Positions 24,459 to 35,546 of a DNA stretch of 64,000 nt are shown here, one piece after another (position 1 is the stretch's first letter; every line of letters begins with the position of its first letter). The DNA comes from Morchella semilibera (lineage: Eukaryota > Ascomycota > Pezizomycetes > Pezizales > Morchellaceae): contig WBVU01000012.1 in assembly GCA_009192285.1 (NCBI GenBank), positions 1,922,001 through 1,986,000 on the forward strand. Reading direction: 5' to 3'. The position numbers and the translations under genes were made by a program. The notes beneath the pieces were generated by a model that had not been told where the DNA came from, did not search any database, and worked only from the letters and a program-made list of their open reading frames with translations.

Positions 24459-24957
24459 TGCATACTCCTGGTTACGTGGGTTGCGAAGTTACACTTTTGG
24501 TCAATCCATATCGCCAGCCACTTAAGCACCTCTGTTTCTTGCTTAGCTATGCCCCCATGCATGTCCAACTCCTCCCTTTCCTTTGCTCTTTCTGGCTTCA
24601 ACCTAATCTACTCTGTCTTTTCTTCCTCAAACCTGACGTTGTTATCTGTCACCCACTCATATGCTACCTCCACAATCCTTTCGGCCCTCGCTATTGCTTG
24701 GTCCCGGCCTTTTCCTACCACTGCTATCGTGAAGTCATCTATGTATGTTGGAGTTATTGCCTTGCTGCTAAATTCTTTTTCGATGACCACATTGACCTTC
24801 TTAATGAGGGGGGCGATGTATAGGTTGAAGAGAATTATGGGAAAAAAGCATGGCCAAAAACTATCATCGACCACCAACCACCACACCCCGCTATACCACC
24901 TAACCTTCGATCCCTCATCCCACTCACCCCCGAGAGAGAGAGAGAATTATCGCTACA

Positions 24958-26926
24958 ATGAAGAAGACCACAATCACCAAGCTGGATCGCAAAGCTCCTA
25001 TAGCTATAGGTTCAACACCAAGGAAAGAATGTCATCTGCAGAAAAAATCGAGATCAACGGCCGCCTCTCAGGCCAGTTCCATCATAATTGTAGGGGAGCC
25101 CACACCTGGCAATAGCAGCGACCGAAGCATCGGTTTTTCATCTATGCCCCAGGGGGAGCAGATGGAACCCCTGGTGAAAGTGGAGGATAGGGTAGAGGTG
25201 AAGAAGGAACTAGAGATGATCCATCTCAGTAAGATTCCTGTGCTCCCAACAGGATCGGCATCGGCCTCCCAGGTGGGTGAGGTTGATGACTTCGATTACA
25301 GGAGGATGAGTAAATCCATGAAGCGGCCTGTCAAAGAGCTTGAAGAGCTGCAGGATAAAGGGAGTGGCCTCACAACCAGAGCGCGGCGGGAGGAACTCAT
25401 GCTCACTGTGGTCAGGGCTCTTTTAAACTGGATACCTACTATTCACAGCGTCGCACTACAGGCCGACGAAGATTTCGCTGCGAGCGCCGGAAGAGCCCAC
25501 GAATGTCTCCTTTTCTCCGCCAACACACTCACGAAGATTGACAAGATTGGGGATCTAGAGGGCCTTAATTACCACAGAGATGTGCAGCTCCGCTCTGATA
25601 AGAACGTGGTCATTCATTCATGGCGTGGTGTTTCTGGATATGATCCCTTCAGGATCCTGTTGTGGGTATGGCGGGACATTTGCTTATCAATTTTGACCAA
25701 AGAAGACAGTTTCGAAAATATTTTGGAGAGTGCCGCAGTTGTTGTCTCAGACATGCTCAATGACATTCGGGGCTGCATTCCACTTGATAACTACGATCAT
25801 CGCAAAAAGACGTACAACCTTAGTCTATGGGACCTGTTCCTGAAGGGTGGTTTTGAACAAAAACAACTTCTCTCGCAAGGTATGCCCCTCCCATCTCGCG
25901 GCTTCTAATCTCATAACTAATAAATTAATAATAAGCAGACCCCACATACTGGTCTATCGGCTTTGCATACTCCAAGAAACACCTTGAACAACTCTATATT
26001 GCATGCCGTTTCAATGAGCTCCAGAATCATCCATCCTATGAACTTTATGTAGCCATCAAGAGGCTTCTTCCAGAGAGAGGTAGAGGAGAGGCTCTCACCA
26101 TCGTGGAGAATATCAGACATACGCTACCAACTCTCAACGGACGGATCGACATTTTCACCTACGAACGCTGCACTGTATCACTTGAAAACCTGATTGACGA
26201 CGGTCTATTGAAAAGAGATAGTGTCAGATTCAGACAGATCATAGTTCCGTTAGGCCGTGATAAATCACCCGCTGTGGCAAAATGGGCCTTCGATCAAGTT
26301 GTAAGAGGATTTGAAGAGGCTGCTAGTAAATTCCGCCTTGACATCTTGAAGGTGTTCCCATACCTGGACGGAGCAGTAGAGATTGAAAGCGGTAAAGCGA
26401 TGCATAATTTGGACGCATTTCTTTTCAACGCGAGAGGACTCAAAGATAAGGACATGCGGGTCAAAGACTTTAATGTCTCTGGATCCCGGGGCGTTGCGGT
26501 ACAATGGGTATACGTATTTCGGGGATACCATGACCTTGCTCGGGACTGGAAGAGTCAAGAAGCGCTGAGGGGAAAAATTAAAGATATATTTGTAGCCAGA
26601 CTAGGGTTCTTACTCGACAAGTTTGTCGGGAAAGCTCTGAAGAAAGGGTAAGTTTATTATCATAGGGCTTTCAAGCTTTTATATCTAGCTAACAGATTAG
26701 TTGTGCAAAATACGACGAACAGGATCTTGCTACTTGTATCGAATATTTGGTTGGCGACTTAGGCTTAGGCTTTGAAGAGATCCTGGATTTTGAGGCATCA
26801 GGGGGAGCTACGGCCAAGCCAAAAAAGGCCCCCGAACCAAGGAAACCCCGTAGAGGAGTTGCGGTGGCAACAGTACGCAAGAAGCAGATCATTGTCCAGG
26901 AAATTTCAGTCTCAGACCTGGACTAA
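24958..26926 (+). CDS. Hypothetical protein, 618 aa, three exons
   Basis: Exons are 24958-25879, 25939-26647 and 26701-26926, joined by GT..AG introns of 59 and 53 bases with matching phases. I do not recognise the family. The first 120 residues are low-complexity and charged (Lys/Glu/Ser-rich). The middle is a helical globular region with SWRGVSGYDPFRILLWVWRD, and after intron 1 DPTYWSIGFAYSKKHLEQLY. The tail is basic and Pro/Lys-rich (KPKKAPEPRKPRRGV) before SVSDLD. No signal peptide or membrane segment is seen. The ATG lies about 50 bases from the 5'-cut edge of the LINE remnant, so the promoter region is recent repeat DNA. Intact splicing over 1.9 kb supports a real gene. Confidence 0.65.
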
Positions 26927-27205
26927 GGGTATATGTACTCCGTCTGAATCTAGAGATTGGGATAAGGCACGATTTTTGTAAATGGAGGTTGAAAGAATTA
27001 CTTGCTAATAAAAGATATCGTATTTAACTTTTATTAACTTGGTTTTGCACATGATGGTAGGAGTGGGAGATAGCACTGTAGAAACAGAGTATATAACCAC
27101 ACCTGCGCGTAAGTAAGCAAAAGCAACTCCGTTAATCACAACCTCCCCAAGTTATGTCCTACCATAGAAGAATACTGTAAACATATAACCACCACAAGCT
27201 CCATT

Positions 27206-27859
27206 CTACGGGCACTCCTCCTCCTCCTTCTTCGCAATATCCACCTTCCCATACCTTTTCTTCATCGGTGTAGCAACCTCCCAATCCAACACCCTCTCCC
27301 TGTGCTCTGCCCTTCTCCCGTCGTACATCTTCGTCGGCACCATCACCGACCTCTTCACAATCCCACGGTACATTACCGGTGACACCAGAACTGGAGTCTT
27401 CGCTGTTTGTGCCATTCTATACGTGGGTGATAGTGAGAACGCTGGTTGGGGACTAGCAGGTAGTATACTATACTTATCACGCGGCCCTACTTGGTGTGGG
27501 AGGATATCTGCGAGATCTCTCGTAGCAGAATCGTTATCTCCATTGCCGATTCCGTTAGTTGCGGCATCCGTACCTGTTGATGTATCATCATGGTCTTCGG
27601 CCCTCCTCTGGGCAGCAGCTTGACGCATAGCTCTGAGGGTGAATTCAGTCATGATTCCCGTCTTCTTGGCGGCCGCCTTGAATCGCCGCCGCGCCTCCAG
27701 AATTTCCTCCCGGCGGTCCTGGCGGTTGATTGCTGGTGGGGAGCGGGGCGGAATGGGTGGTAGCTGGAGCCTGGTACGGGGCCGGTGGAAGGAGGAGATG
27801 CGAGATAGCACTCTGGCGGACGGATGCGGGGATACTAGCGGTTTTTCTGACACTTCCAT
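27206..27859 (-). CDS. Hypothetical basic protein, 217 aa
   Basis: A single open frame with an ATG at 27859. The N-terminus is Pro/Arg-rich (PRTRLQLPPIPPRSPP), followed by a charged helix (RREEILEARRRFKAAAKK) and a block TEFTLRAMRQAAAQRRAE. A low-complexity Asp/Asn/Gly linker leads to a conserved-looking C-terminus with PTYRMAQTAKTPVLVSPVMY and PMKKRYGKVDIAKKEEEE. I do not recognise a family. Composition suggests a disordered nuclear or cytoskeleton-associated protein, but this is a guess. Codon choice is GC-rich in third positions, unlike the AT-rich surroundings, which supports real coding. Confidence 0.55.
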   Translation of the reverse strand: MEVSEKPLVSPHPSARVLSRISSFHRPRTRLQLPPIPPRSPPAINRQDRREEILEARRRFKAAAKKTGIMTEFTLRAMRQAAAQRRAEDHDDTSTGTDAATNGIGNGDNDSATRDLADILPHQVGPRDKYSILPASPQPAFSLSPTYRMAQTAKTPVLVSPVMYRGIVKRSVMVPTKMYDGRRAEHRERVLDWEVATPMKKRYGKVDIAKKEEEECP

Positions 27860-27883
27860 TACGAGAATATATATATAATTTGT

Positions 27884-29721
27884 ATAGAAGGGTCATTGAG
27901 GTAGTTGGGAGACCGTTATTCTTTGGGGGAATTAGAGACAAGGCAGAATAGAACAGATTTCGTGGCCGCCTGCGGTATAGGTGTCAATGACAGATTTCAT
28001 GTTCTCGCCTTTAGGTGAAGTTTATCCCAATGGTTGATTTAGTTTTTTTTTTTTTCGAGCTCAACCGGAGTATCGCCCCTGCTCACCTGTAGCCTGCTCG
28101 TGAGGGGTTGATTATCTGCCCGCCTTGGGTGATAGTTCGAATTATCTCCAGCGGAGACTCTTTATTAAAGAATTTAAATAGCTAGAGATAAGTTCAAGCT
28201 CGAGGTTATAAGTTTTCCCCTATATATCATATGAGAATTACGGGAGCCAAGGTGTCAATATCTCACCCAACGATATATTTGGACTAATAGTATTTCAACT
28301 AGGAGAAACAAAAGTCATGGATTTACACACACTAGAGCGGAGTAGCAACTACTATCTGCTAACTTCATTACAGAGCTCCAGGCCAGCATTTTATTCCTTC
28401 TTGTGCGCAAAACCAGAAGATACATATATTATATCCAGGCACAAATTAAAGTCTTTAAACAAGACATTCAAATCTTCACATTCAAATCTTCGCATTCATC
28501 TTCCGGGATTGATAAAATACAGCCCTTAACTGAGAGTAGTTGACCGAGTGAATTTTGGAATATGATAGAGGTTCGGGGGGGGGGGCAATTCTAGGATTTG
28601 GGGACATATTAGCTAGTACTCGGCCTTCGGGGATTAATAATATATATATCTTTGTCGGTTTCGTATAATTTAATAGGTACACATTTATGCAGAGTATATG
28701 ACTTGTAATTGCCGAAGGAGTGCGGTCTAGTGATTCATCCCCCTATTTAGATCTCTCGGCCCTATGATCTCAAAAAGCCTCAACATGCAGGGGACGTACG
28801 ATCAAGATTGTGGTTGAATTAGAGTATGTAGATAGATAGATTTAGATGGTATGTTCATAGATATTGGTTGTATGTACATATGTTGGCCATGGAGTACATG
28901 TAGTAATATAATCGCCTATAACGGTATCGTATGTAACGGTAGCTATCTGTCCCGGTACCGAAAATCAACGTACGATTTTCACATCAGAAAGGGGGCCAAT
29001 AAGAATACGGTAGACCTTGCCATATCCACCCCTAGTCTGGGGTTAGTACATGTATTCACCACTTTGTCATCCATCTATGAAAACGCGATACCACATCTGA
29101 TATCCTGGTCCTTGTACATACCGAACCTTGACATACGATCGCGAGAACGAGAACGAAAAGAAAAAACAAATATTTAATTTCGGCTTCAGGAACGCTGCTT
29201 AAAAAGAGAGTAAAGCTATCCCTAATACTAACTGGTATTCTTCTCCTCATTTGCGAACAGGTGGATGAGTGTATACGTGTCTAATTGTCTATCCTTTCAT
29301 GAATTCCTCAATTGCATGATCATGACTTAAGTGAGGTAATATATGATGCCAAGGTTAAAAATTATCTCAAAGGAATGTTACTAGTGACCTCTGCTGACAC
29401 CAACTTCTGCCCTATAGGCCCTGTACCGGAGGCGGTTCCAAATAGTTGGTAAATTTCACCCAGTAAAATTCTAGTAACATGCCAGGTTAGCAGCCCGGTA
29501 GCATACTAGGCCATGAGCCTGTGCATATGCATGTCAGATCAAACTACATGTAGGTACTCTACATACTTCTCTACTCTACATACCCACCCCACCTAACCAC
29601 ATGTAGCTGGGGGGGGGGGGTTAATATGATTATACACGGCTACAATTCTAGACAATCAAATACCCTTGTACCAGCTACCTACCTACCTAGCTAGCTAGGT
29701 TAAAGTCACTATTGGAACGGA
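27884..29721. other. Intergenic, no gene seen
   Basis: No gene is supported. The stretch has a G10 run near 28577, T-runs near 28042-28055, a G11 run near 29610 and TACATGTA palindromes near 28885, 29047 and 29541. It carries the promoter of the FAD oxidoreductase at its right end. Confidence 0.5.
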
Positions 29722-29722
29722 G

Positions 29723-29730
29723 TATATATA
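29723..29730 (+). promoter_or_regulatory. TATA box of the FAD oxidoreductase gene
   Basis: TATATATA lies 70-77 bases upstream of the ATG at 29800, a normal distance for a fungal gene with a short leader. Confidence 0.5.
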
Positions 29731-29799
29731 GTGAGACCAAGCTCCGCACATAATATTAATTCTACAATCACAGTTCAATCATCCATTCTAGAATTAATC

Positions 29800-31517
29800 A
29801 TGAAGACATCAACCTATTCTGCCCTTCTAATTGGCCTTTTCTCCCTTGGTAGTAGCTTTGTCAGTGCCGACAAGAGCCATACCGATACTCTAGAATCTTT
29901 TGCTGAGGGCCTTGGTCTCTCATATACCGAGATCTCTGGGTTGGCTGATTCATACGATGCGGCTGGTGAAAATGTGGATATATCTTGTTCGCTTTTGAAC
30001 CTTCTTTTCCCTGACAACACTCTCCTTCCCGGCGATGAGGCGGTATTTGCCTTAAAAGTCGGTGTTAACTGGTACCTTTACTTATATTACATCTCTCATA
30101 TCTTTTCTGAATGAAAGCTAATATACCCTCCAGGTCACTTCGAGCTCATCTTACCCCATCCTGCATTTTTTCGCCAAACAGCACTACTACTGCGGCTATA
30201 GGTGTCAAGATTGCGGCCTTCTTGAACACCCCATTTGCTATTAGGAGTGGCGGACACACCCCCGACCCTGGCGCAGCATCGATAGAAGGGGGTATATTGT
30301 TCTCCTTGGAGAATTTGAATGAGGTGTCCATAGACCATGAGAACGGGATTGCAAGAGTCGGACCAGGAAACAGATGGTTTAATGTTTATGAGAAGTGCGA
30401 GAGTGAGAATGTATTGGTCGTCGGGGGTAGAGTCGCTCCTGTTGGAGTGGGCGGGCTTATTACCGGAGGTATTTATCTATCCGGTTAACGTCTCAACTCA
30501 ACGGGGGGGATGCTAATTAGTTTCCCAGGCGGTCTATCGTTTCTCTCAGGGACCGAAGGATTTGCCGCCGACAATGTCAAGAATTTTGAAGTCGTCCTTG
30601 CCTCCGGTGAGGTCGTTAACGCCAATGCAACATCACACCCAACGCTCTGGTGGGCCCTGAAAGGTGGCAGCAATAATTTCGGACTCGTTACGCGCGTCGA
30701 CCTGGCCACAATTCCCAAGCCTTCCGGGCTGATCTATGGCGGCACGCTCTACTTCCTTCCATTCCAGTACCCCGAAATCATCTCCGCGATCAAAGCCTTC
30801 CAAGAAAAGGGCCAGCTCGAAGATCCAAAAGCCGCCATAATTTCCTCGTTTGTCAGGATGCCTTCGCAGTCAGCGGAGTTACTTACACTACAAGTGTTTC
30901 ACCAGGACCCAACAGAGACCGTTCCCCGCTCGCTGCAGGCATTCTTTGATATCGGGCCGTTCCAGAACACCGCGACCACTCGACCGCTCAGCAACTTCGC
31001 TTCGGAGATCTATTCTCTCGATGCCGGGATCCCTACAGGCCGGCAGCAGTTTAGGGATCTATCCGTTGGTGTCAGCAAGGAGATGTATCAATACGCCATT
31101 GATCTATATGCCAGCACTTACGCTGCGTTGGATGATGTACCGGGATTCCTGGGGACGCTCACGTACCAACCAATCTCAACTGCGATGGTGGATGTAGCGA
31201 ATGTAACCGGGGGAAGATCAATGGGTGTGCCGAGGGTGCCACATATCTGGTTCTGCTTGAGCGCTATGTGGAGTAACGAGGCTGATGATGAGCTTGTTAT
31301 TGGGACCGGGAAGGAGTTCATGGAGAAGCTTGCGGGAAAGTCGAGGGAGCTGGGTGTTGAGGAAACGTTCATGTATTTGAACGACGCAGCGTTGGACCAG
31401 GATGTTGTAGAGAGCTATGGTAAGGAGAGGGTGGAGAAGTTGAGAAAGATTAGTGAGGTTTATGACGAGGGGAAAGTTTTCCAAAAATTGGTCAAGGGCG
31501 GCTTCAAGCTGTGGTAG
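29800..31517 (+). CDS. Secreted BBE-like FAD-binding oxidoreductase
   Basis: Exons 29800-30071, 30134-30468 and 30529-31517 join in phase to give 531 residues. The start is the third ATG-region codon MKTSTYSALLIGLFSLGSSF, a signal peptide cut near VSA; an upstream in-frame ATG would spoil it. The FAD-binding domain shows IRSGGHTPDPG with His132, the usual covalent flavin attachment residue, then GGRVAPVGVGGLITGGGLSF, WWALKGGSNNFGLVTRVDL and the C-terminal BBE motif SYGKERVEKLRKISEVYDE. The second attachment Cys seen in bicovalent members is replaced (GGRVAP), so a single His linkage is expected. Such enzymes oxidise sugars, alcohols or alkaloid-like compounds with oxygen; the substrate cannot be read here. 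Confidence 0.85.
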
Positions 31518-31626
31518 TCAATATGTCGACCCGGTTTTGTTGGGCGGTTTGTAGTTATATAATTAGGGGTTGCAAGATATGAATACATGTACAATCAAAG
31601 GTTGTGATATATAAGGGCAATATCCC

Positions 31627-31769
31627 TATGTCCTGGCCGTATGAGACATTGAAAAATCTCTCTCATGCATAAACCTGGCTCATTGGTAGTATTCCAAGGA
31701 CTCTAACTGCCAAATTTCAGGCGTTAACGCATGAGAGAAATTTCCAATATCTCATAAGTCCAGGGCATA
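31627..31769. mobile_element. Inverted-repeat element (143 bp)
   Basis: The outer arms are TATGTCCTGG and CCAGGGCATA, and pairing continues inward through TATGAGACATTG / CAATATCTCATA and TCTCTCATGC / GCATGAGAGA, about 48 bases in each arm. The centre is unpaired and non-coding. It has the structure of a MITE; no clear target duplication was found. Confidence 0.6.
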
Positions 31770-31843
31770 AGAGTACCACTCTTTGGCCCGCTTTGTTTTA
31801 TTTATGTAGTTGGTATGTACCTAAAGGTAATCTCGCCAAACCC

Positions 31844-32499
31844 CAGTCCCCTGTGGTTCACGACCCGCACCCGAGTAGTTTACTTTTAAACCATTTGGTG
31901 GTTTAGTCATAGTTTAAGTAAACCCCTATGGTTTAAGTACACCACACCTTCCCCCACCCAGGCTCTCACATGGTTTAAATAAACCACAAATTTTTTTATT
32001 TTTTATTTTTATCTTAATTTCATCAAAAAGATATGAATCATGATGAATTGTTAGATGAAAGTATGGAATTCAGGAATAATTTTCGGGTTTATGAGACACA
32101 TCTTTAGAACATTATCAACTATTGTGGTGGTATAAGGGTATGATATCTCAGTTATTACCCTTAAGGTCATGAGTTCAACTCTTATCTTTGTTCAGGATTT
32201 TTTTATCCTTTCAGGTTTTTGCACTAGAAATAATGTAGTCAAACAGGCGTTTAGTTATACTACTTTGTAGTTTAAAAGTGGTGTAGTTAAACCATTTCGT
32301 GGTTTAAGTTATACCACTTGGTGGTTTAAGTTATACCACCTTGTGGTTTAGTTATACCACTTAGGGGTTTGAAAGGGGTTTAATTGAAACTACTAAGTGG
32401 TTTAAAAAGGGTGTAAGTAAACCATGCCTGGGTGGTTTAAAAGTGGTTTACCCGAAGCGGTTTAACTAAACCACTCCAAAATGTACCACAGGGAGTCCT
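31844..32499. mobile_element. Composite element 1: GGTTTA-repeat arms around a tRNA-like core
   Basis: The ends are CAGTCCCCTGTGGT and, inverted, CAGGACTCCCTGTGGT. Both arms are packed with copies of GTGGTTTA and its complement TAAACCAC, including a tandem block near 32303-32365 (GTTATACCACTTGGTGG type). The middle 230 bp (about 32000-32230) is different and holds RNA-polymerase-III-like boxes. Nothing codes for protein. The design is like a non-autonomous DNA element with many subterminal binding sites, but the tRNA-like core is unusual. Confidence 0.6.
32128..32181 (+). other. tRNA-like core (A and B boxes)
   Basis: TGGTATAAGGG at 32128-32138 fits the A-box consensus TRGYNNARNGG, and GTTCAACTC at 32173-32181 fits the B-box GWTCRANNC, 34 bases apart as in tRNA genes. 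TTCAGGA and a T-run follow. It does not fold into a full cloverleaf by eye, so it is more SINE-like than a working tRNA gene. Confidence 0.45.
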
Positions 32500-33952
32500 G
32501 AGCGTACTTTTTTAGAAAGTTCTCACATCCAGGTAGGTCATGCAATTCTGCGCTAGCACACTACTTTATAAAGTTATAGATGTAGGCAGGCACTGACTTC
32601 AGCTGAGATAGTACTATTCCCTATACTTCTAGCTTGGGAGAAAAGGATGAAGTACATGGTCATAATTTACACAGCTCCAACCTACTAAGTACCGTACACA
32701 TATCCTTTAACTACACCTACATCCTATAATTACATCTACATCCGTTAATTTCCCTGTTCCGTACTTTCATCTCCCGTTTTCGCTGCATTTTTCCCACCAC
32801 GGTAGGCAGTAAATCATAACCTCTCACTCGTGTCCCGAGTCTTGGCAGAAACATACCTTACCCAGTAATAATAGAAAGTGTAGGACAATGCCTCACAGGG
32901 CAGAAAGGTCATGAGGATCAAAAATTGGGTATGAATATGGGGCTGTGATACCGCTGCGCTGGGAGGCGGGATCTGAGTCGTTCAATTCGCTATGTTAGGA
33001 TTACGTATACTGGGTAGTTTGGTAATTGAAAAAATACTAATAGCTTGACAGTTATAGATGGCAAGCGTTCAGTTCGTATCTAGCCGTTGGAGTGCGGGAA
33101 CAAAACGATCCGGAACGTCGCATTCCTTCCATTGGCTTGTTTACTACATGATAAACGTGGTTGACACCAGCGGAGGCTGGTTTGTATATATCTTCTCAAT
33201 GTAACTCGAGTGAGATTTATCAGCGGGGGGTGCATGTGGCGATCGATATCCTTCGGGTACACTTGTGGCGGATCTTACTGGGTAGGGACACCTGAGCTTT
33301 CGGGGGGATTGTGAGGACTGTTGGCCGGTGGATGAGGGAGTTAAACGGGTGTAAACGTCCTGAAATTTGAGGCACCTCTTTAACACATAGTCGGCCGGAG
33401 ACGGACACATATGTGGGGGTAAGTGAGAAGACACCACACCGCCAAGATTGCTCGAAGGGTGTACCCCCGAAATACATGACGTAGTTTGGAGTATGTATAT
33501 ACCTACAAGTACGCATAAGCAAGTACTTGAAGTAGTTGGTTTACTCTGTTTTTTTGTCGGGGGTTTCCCTGAAGACTGAGTCCTGAGGTCCCTCACCATA
33601 TTGCAAGGTTAACAGCCACCGCGCGTGGAGGTATCTGTATTTCCAACTGAATTCATACCAGTCTCGGTCGCCAGAGAGTTCGCTCTACCGAGGGACGGAG
33701 ACCCGCATATGATATATGTTTGAAGCCATGCAAATCACATACAAAAGCCTTAACAGGCATCTTCTAGAATAGCAATTAATGCAAGTTTATGATTTTATAA
33801 TTGGGGTTGATATACATGATATATTCTCGCAGTTGGGTCGAAAATCGGAAGGTTGCCCCGTTGAGGGAAAGCTTTTGAAGGTCATAAAGACACATCGGTC
33901 TCTACTTAAGAACCACTGCGCTGCGACTTGGCTAAAGGCCCCCATTACAAAT
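32500..33952. other. Intergenic, no gene seen
   Basis: No supported gene. Short open frames on the minus strand near 33080-33600 have no family motifs. Confidence 0.5.
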
Positions 33953-34070
33953 AGGCCCTTTGCGCAAAAGACTCCAGAGTCTTTTCCCGGTAACCTGATT
34001 GGTGCCTATTCTCCCATCAACCAATCACACAAGTAGAAAAGGACTCTGGGGTCTTTTGCGCAAAGGTCCT
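33953..34070. mobile_element. TTTGCGCAAA inverted-repeat element, copy 1 (118 bp)
   Basis: The left arm is AGGCCCTTTGCGCAAAAGAC then TCCAGAGTC, and the right arm mirrors it (GACTCTGGGGTCTTTTGCGC then AAAGGTCCT). The loop starts TTTCCCGGTAACCTGATTGG and ends CCAATCA. It shares its ends and loop with copy 2 at 49160-49272. Confidence 0.65.
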
Positions 34071-35546
34071 ATTGCTTACTCTGGTCTGTAACTAATATTG
34101 ACGGGGGCTTAGACCTTTGGTGATAGGGTTGGTATGGATCATGCTGTGGACTCTACATATACTGCGGTTTTAATGGGTGACTAAGACACCGCCCCCACGC
34201 ACTCAACCCATATGCCCGCCATTAACGTGGGAACGAGTGTTTCTTTTGGTAATTTATCACACCATTAATATGCAAAGAAAGAAAATTAAAAGGAGACCAT
34301 TAATGGTACGAGAGTACATGTTCTGTGCCAATAGAAGCTTCCTTGAATTGCGCTTACTCAGGCAAAGAGAGTAGTGCACGCGTATATCTATCCGTGATCA
34401 TCATTGGCATCCAAGCCCATAATACGTAGTCTAACTGGGTTTAACTCTGTTGAATCAAGGAGTAACTACCCTTGATTGGAAGGAAGGATCAATATCAAAG
34501 ACGTTGAGGGCACTGCAATAAAGTCGGTTAGAGTTGATCTTAAGCTACATGTATGTACATGTAGCTATGTGTTGCGTGGGTAAGGGTGCACTTGTGGCGC
34601 TAGGTACTGCGATTGCTCACGCTGTAAACCACATACTGTGTATGTACTTCACAGCAGTTCTAAGATTAGAGTCTTCACACAAGCAGATAATACGAAGCTG
34701 TCCGTCATAAATAACTGCCGCATCAACCCGGCCGCGGGTTGTGTAACCTTTTATCCGGAAGGTCGGCATAGAAATATCCTGGAAAGCTTATCTTTTGAAT
34801 CTCAGAGCGGTCAAAGTGCTAAACTTAGAAGGTGCGATAGCTTCAGATGGTGGCGCACCGTTGGGCTAGGATTGAATACCATGTACCAGAGGCTTGGCTT
34901 AATGAGCTTGGCTTGCAGAAAATATCATCCACCTCAGGTACGAGGGCACATGTAATATCGATCATGGAGGGAAGTGAGGGTTGAACTCAGCACGACTTAA
35001 TTCTGCTGGGGATGCGTGGCCTTGCCTTGCAGGTGATAGGGAACGTTTTTTTTTTTTTTTTTTCCTTCTAATAGGTAGTGGGACCATGCCTACTACTATC
35101 ACCCGAACTATATTATCGTGGACGATATCACGAAATGTGCAACTCTTGTCACAATCGAACGATGATAACCAGTAAGAGAGAGATCGAACTCCCCCCCCTT
35201 TTTTTTTATAAATCACTTAAAACAATCATTTACCAGGATTCAAAATACTACTCTAAAAACTCCACCCCGCATATGCGCCTCGGTATCCCCCCATGTGTGC
35301 ACACGTCCATCACTCCCAACCAACCAAACTTCTGCCGATCAGTTCCTGCAGTCGAGACTCGCGAGCCCACCTTCTACTTCGGTATGCGAGGGAGGGGGAG
35401 GGGGGCCCACCTAAATAAGATCACATGCCCACCGCCCTTCTTTTAAGTCCGGTTGAGCTCTTCACTCCAACTATTGTTCCAACTTCACAGCACTCGAGTC
35501 GCGATTTCAACAGTACAGTGTATAACAACAACCACGTACCACAACT
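34071..35546. other. Intergenic, no gene seen
   Basis: No gene is supported. It holds the near-palindrome GCTACATGTATGTACATGTA around 34543-34564, a T-run near 35047-35064 and a C/T run near 35190-35208. The right end is the promoter of the UNC93-like gene. Confidence 0.5.

Larger units (their letters stand above)
23350..24910 (-). mobile_element. Degenerate non-LTR retrotransposon (LINE) remnant
   Basis: Reading right to left, 24886-24608 codes a reverse transcriptase piece with ILFNLYIAPLI and the catalytic YIDD box (TPTYIDDFTIAVVGKGRDQA). A TAG stop follows EEEKTE, and the frame goes on with IRLKPERAKE to about 24460. After an inserted small element, a piece with MDAEMVGIKKAIEIG, TIRVDS and KNEYADKMAKVIRN resembles the RNase H domain and runs to about 23780 with several stops. 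Beyond a second small element, KRKLAEYEFGTE may be the C-terminal region. The order RT then RNase H fits Tad-like fungal LINEs. There is no 5' part, and the copy is dead. Confidence 0.65.

Noticed and set aside
32128-32181. A genuine tRNA gene
   Set aside because: A and B boxes fit, but acceptor and anticodon stems do not pair well by eye and the sequence sits in a repeat element. A tRNAscan or covariance-model run would decide.
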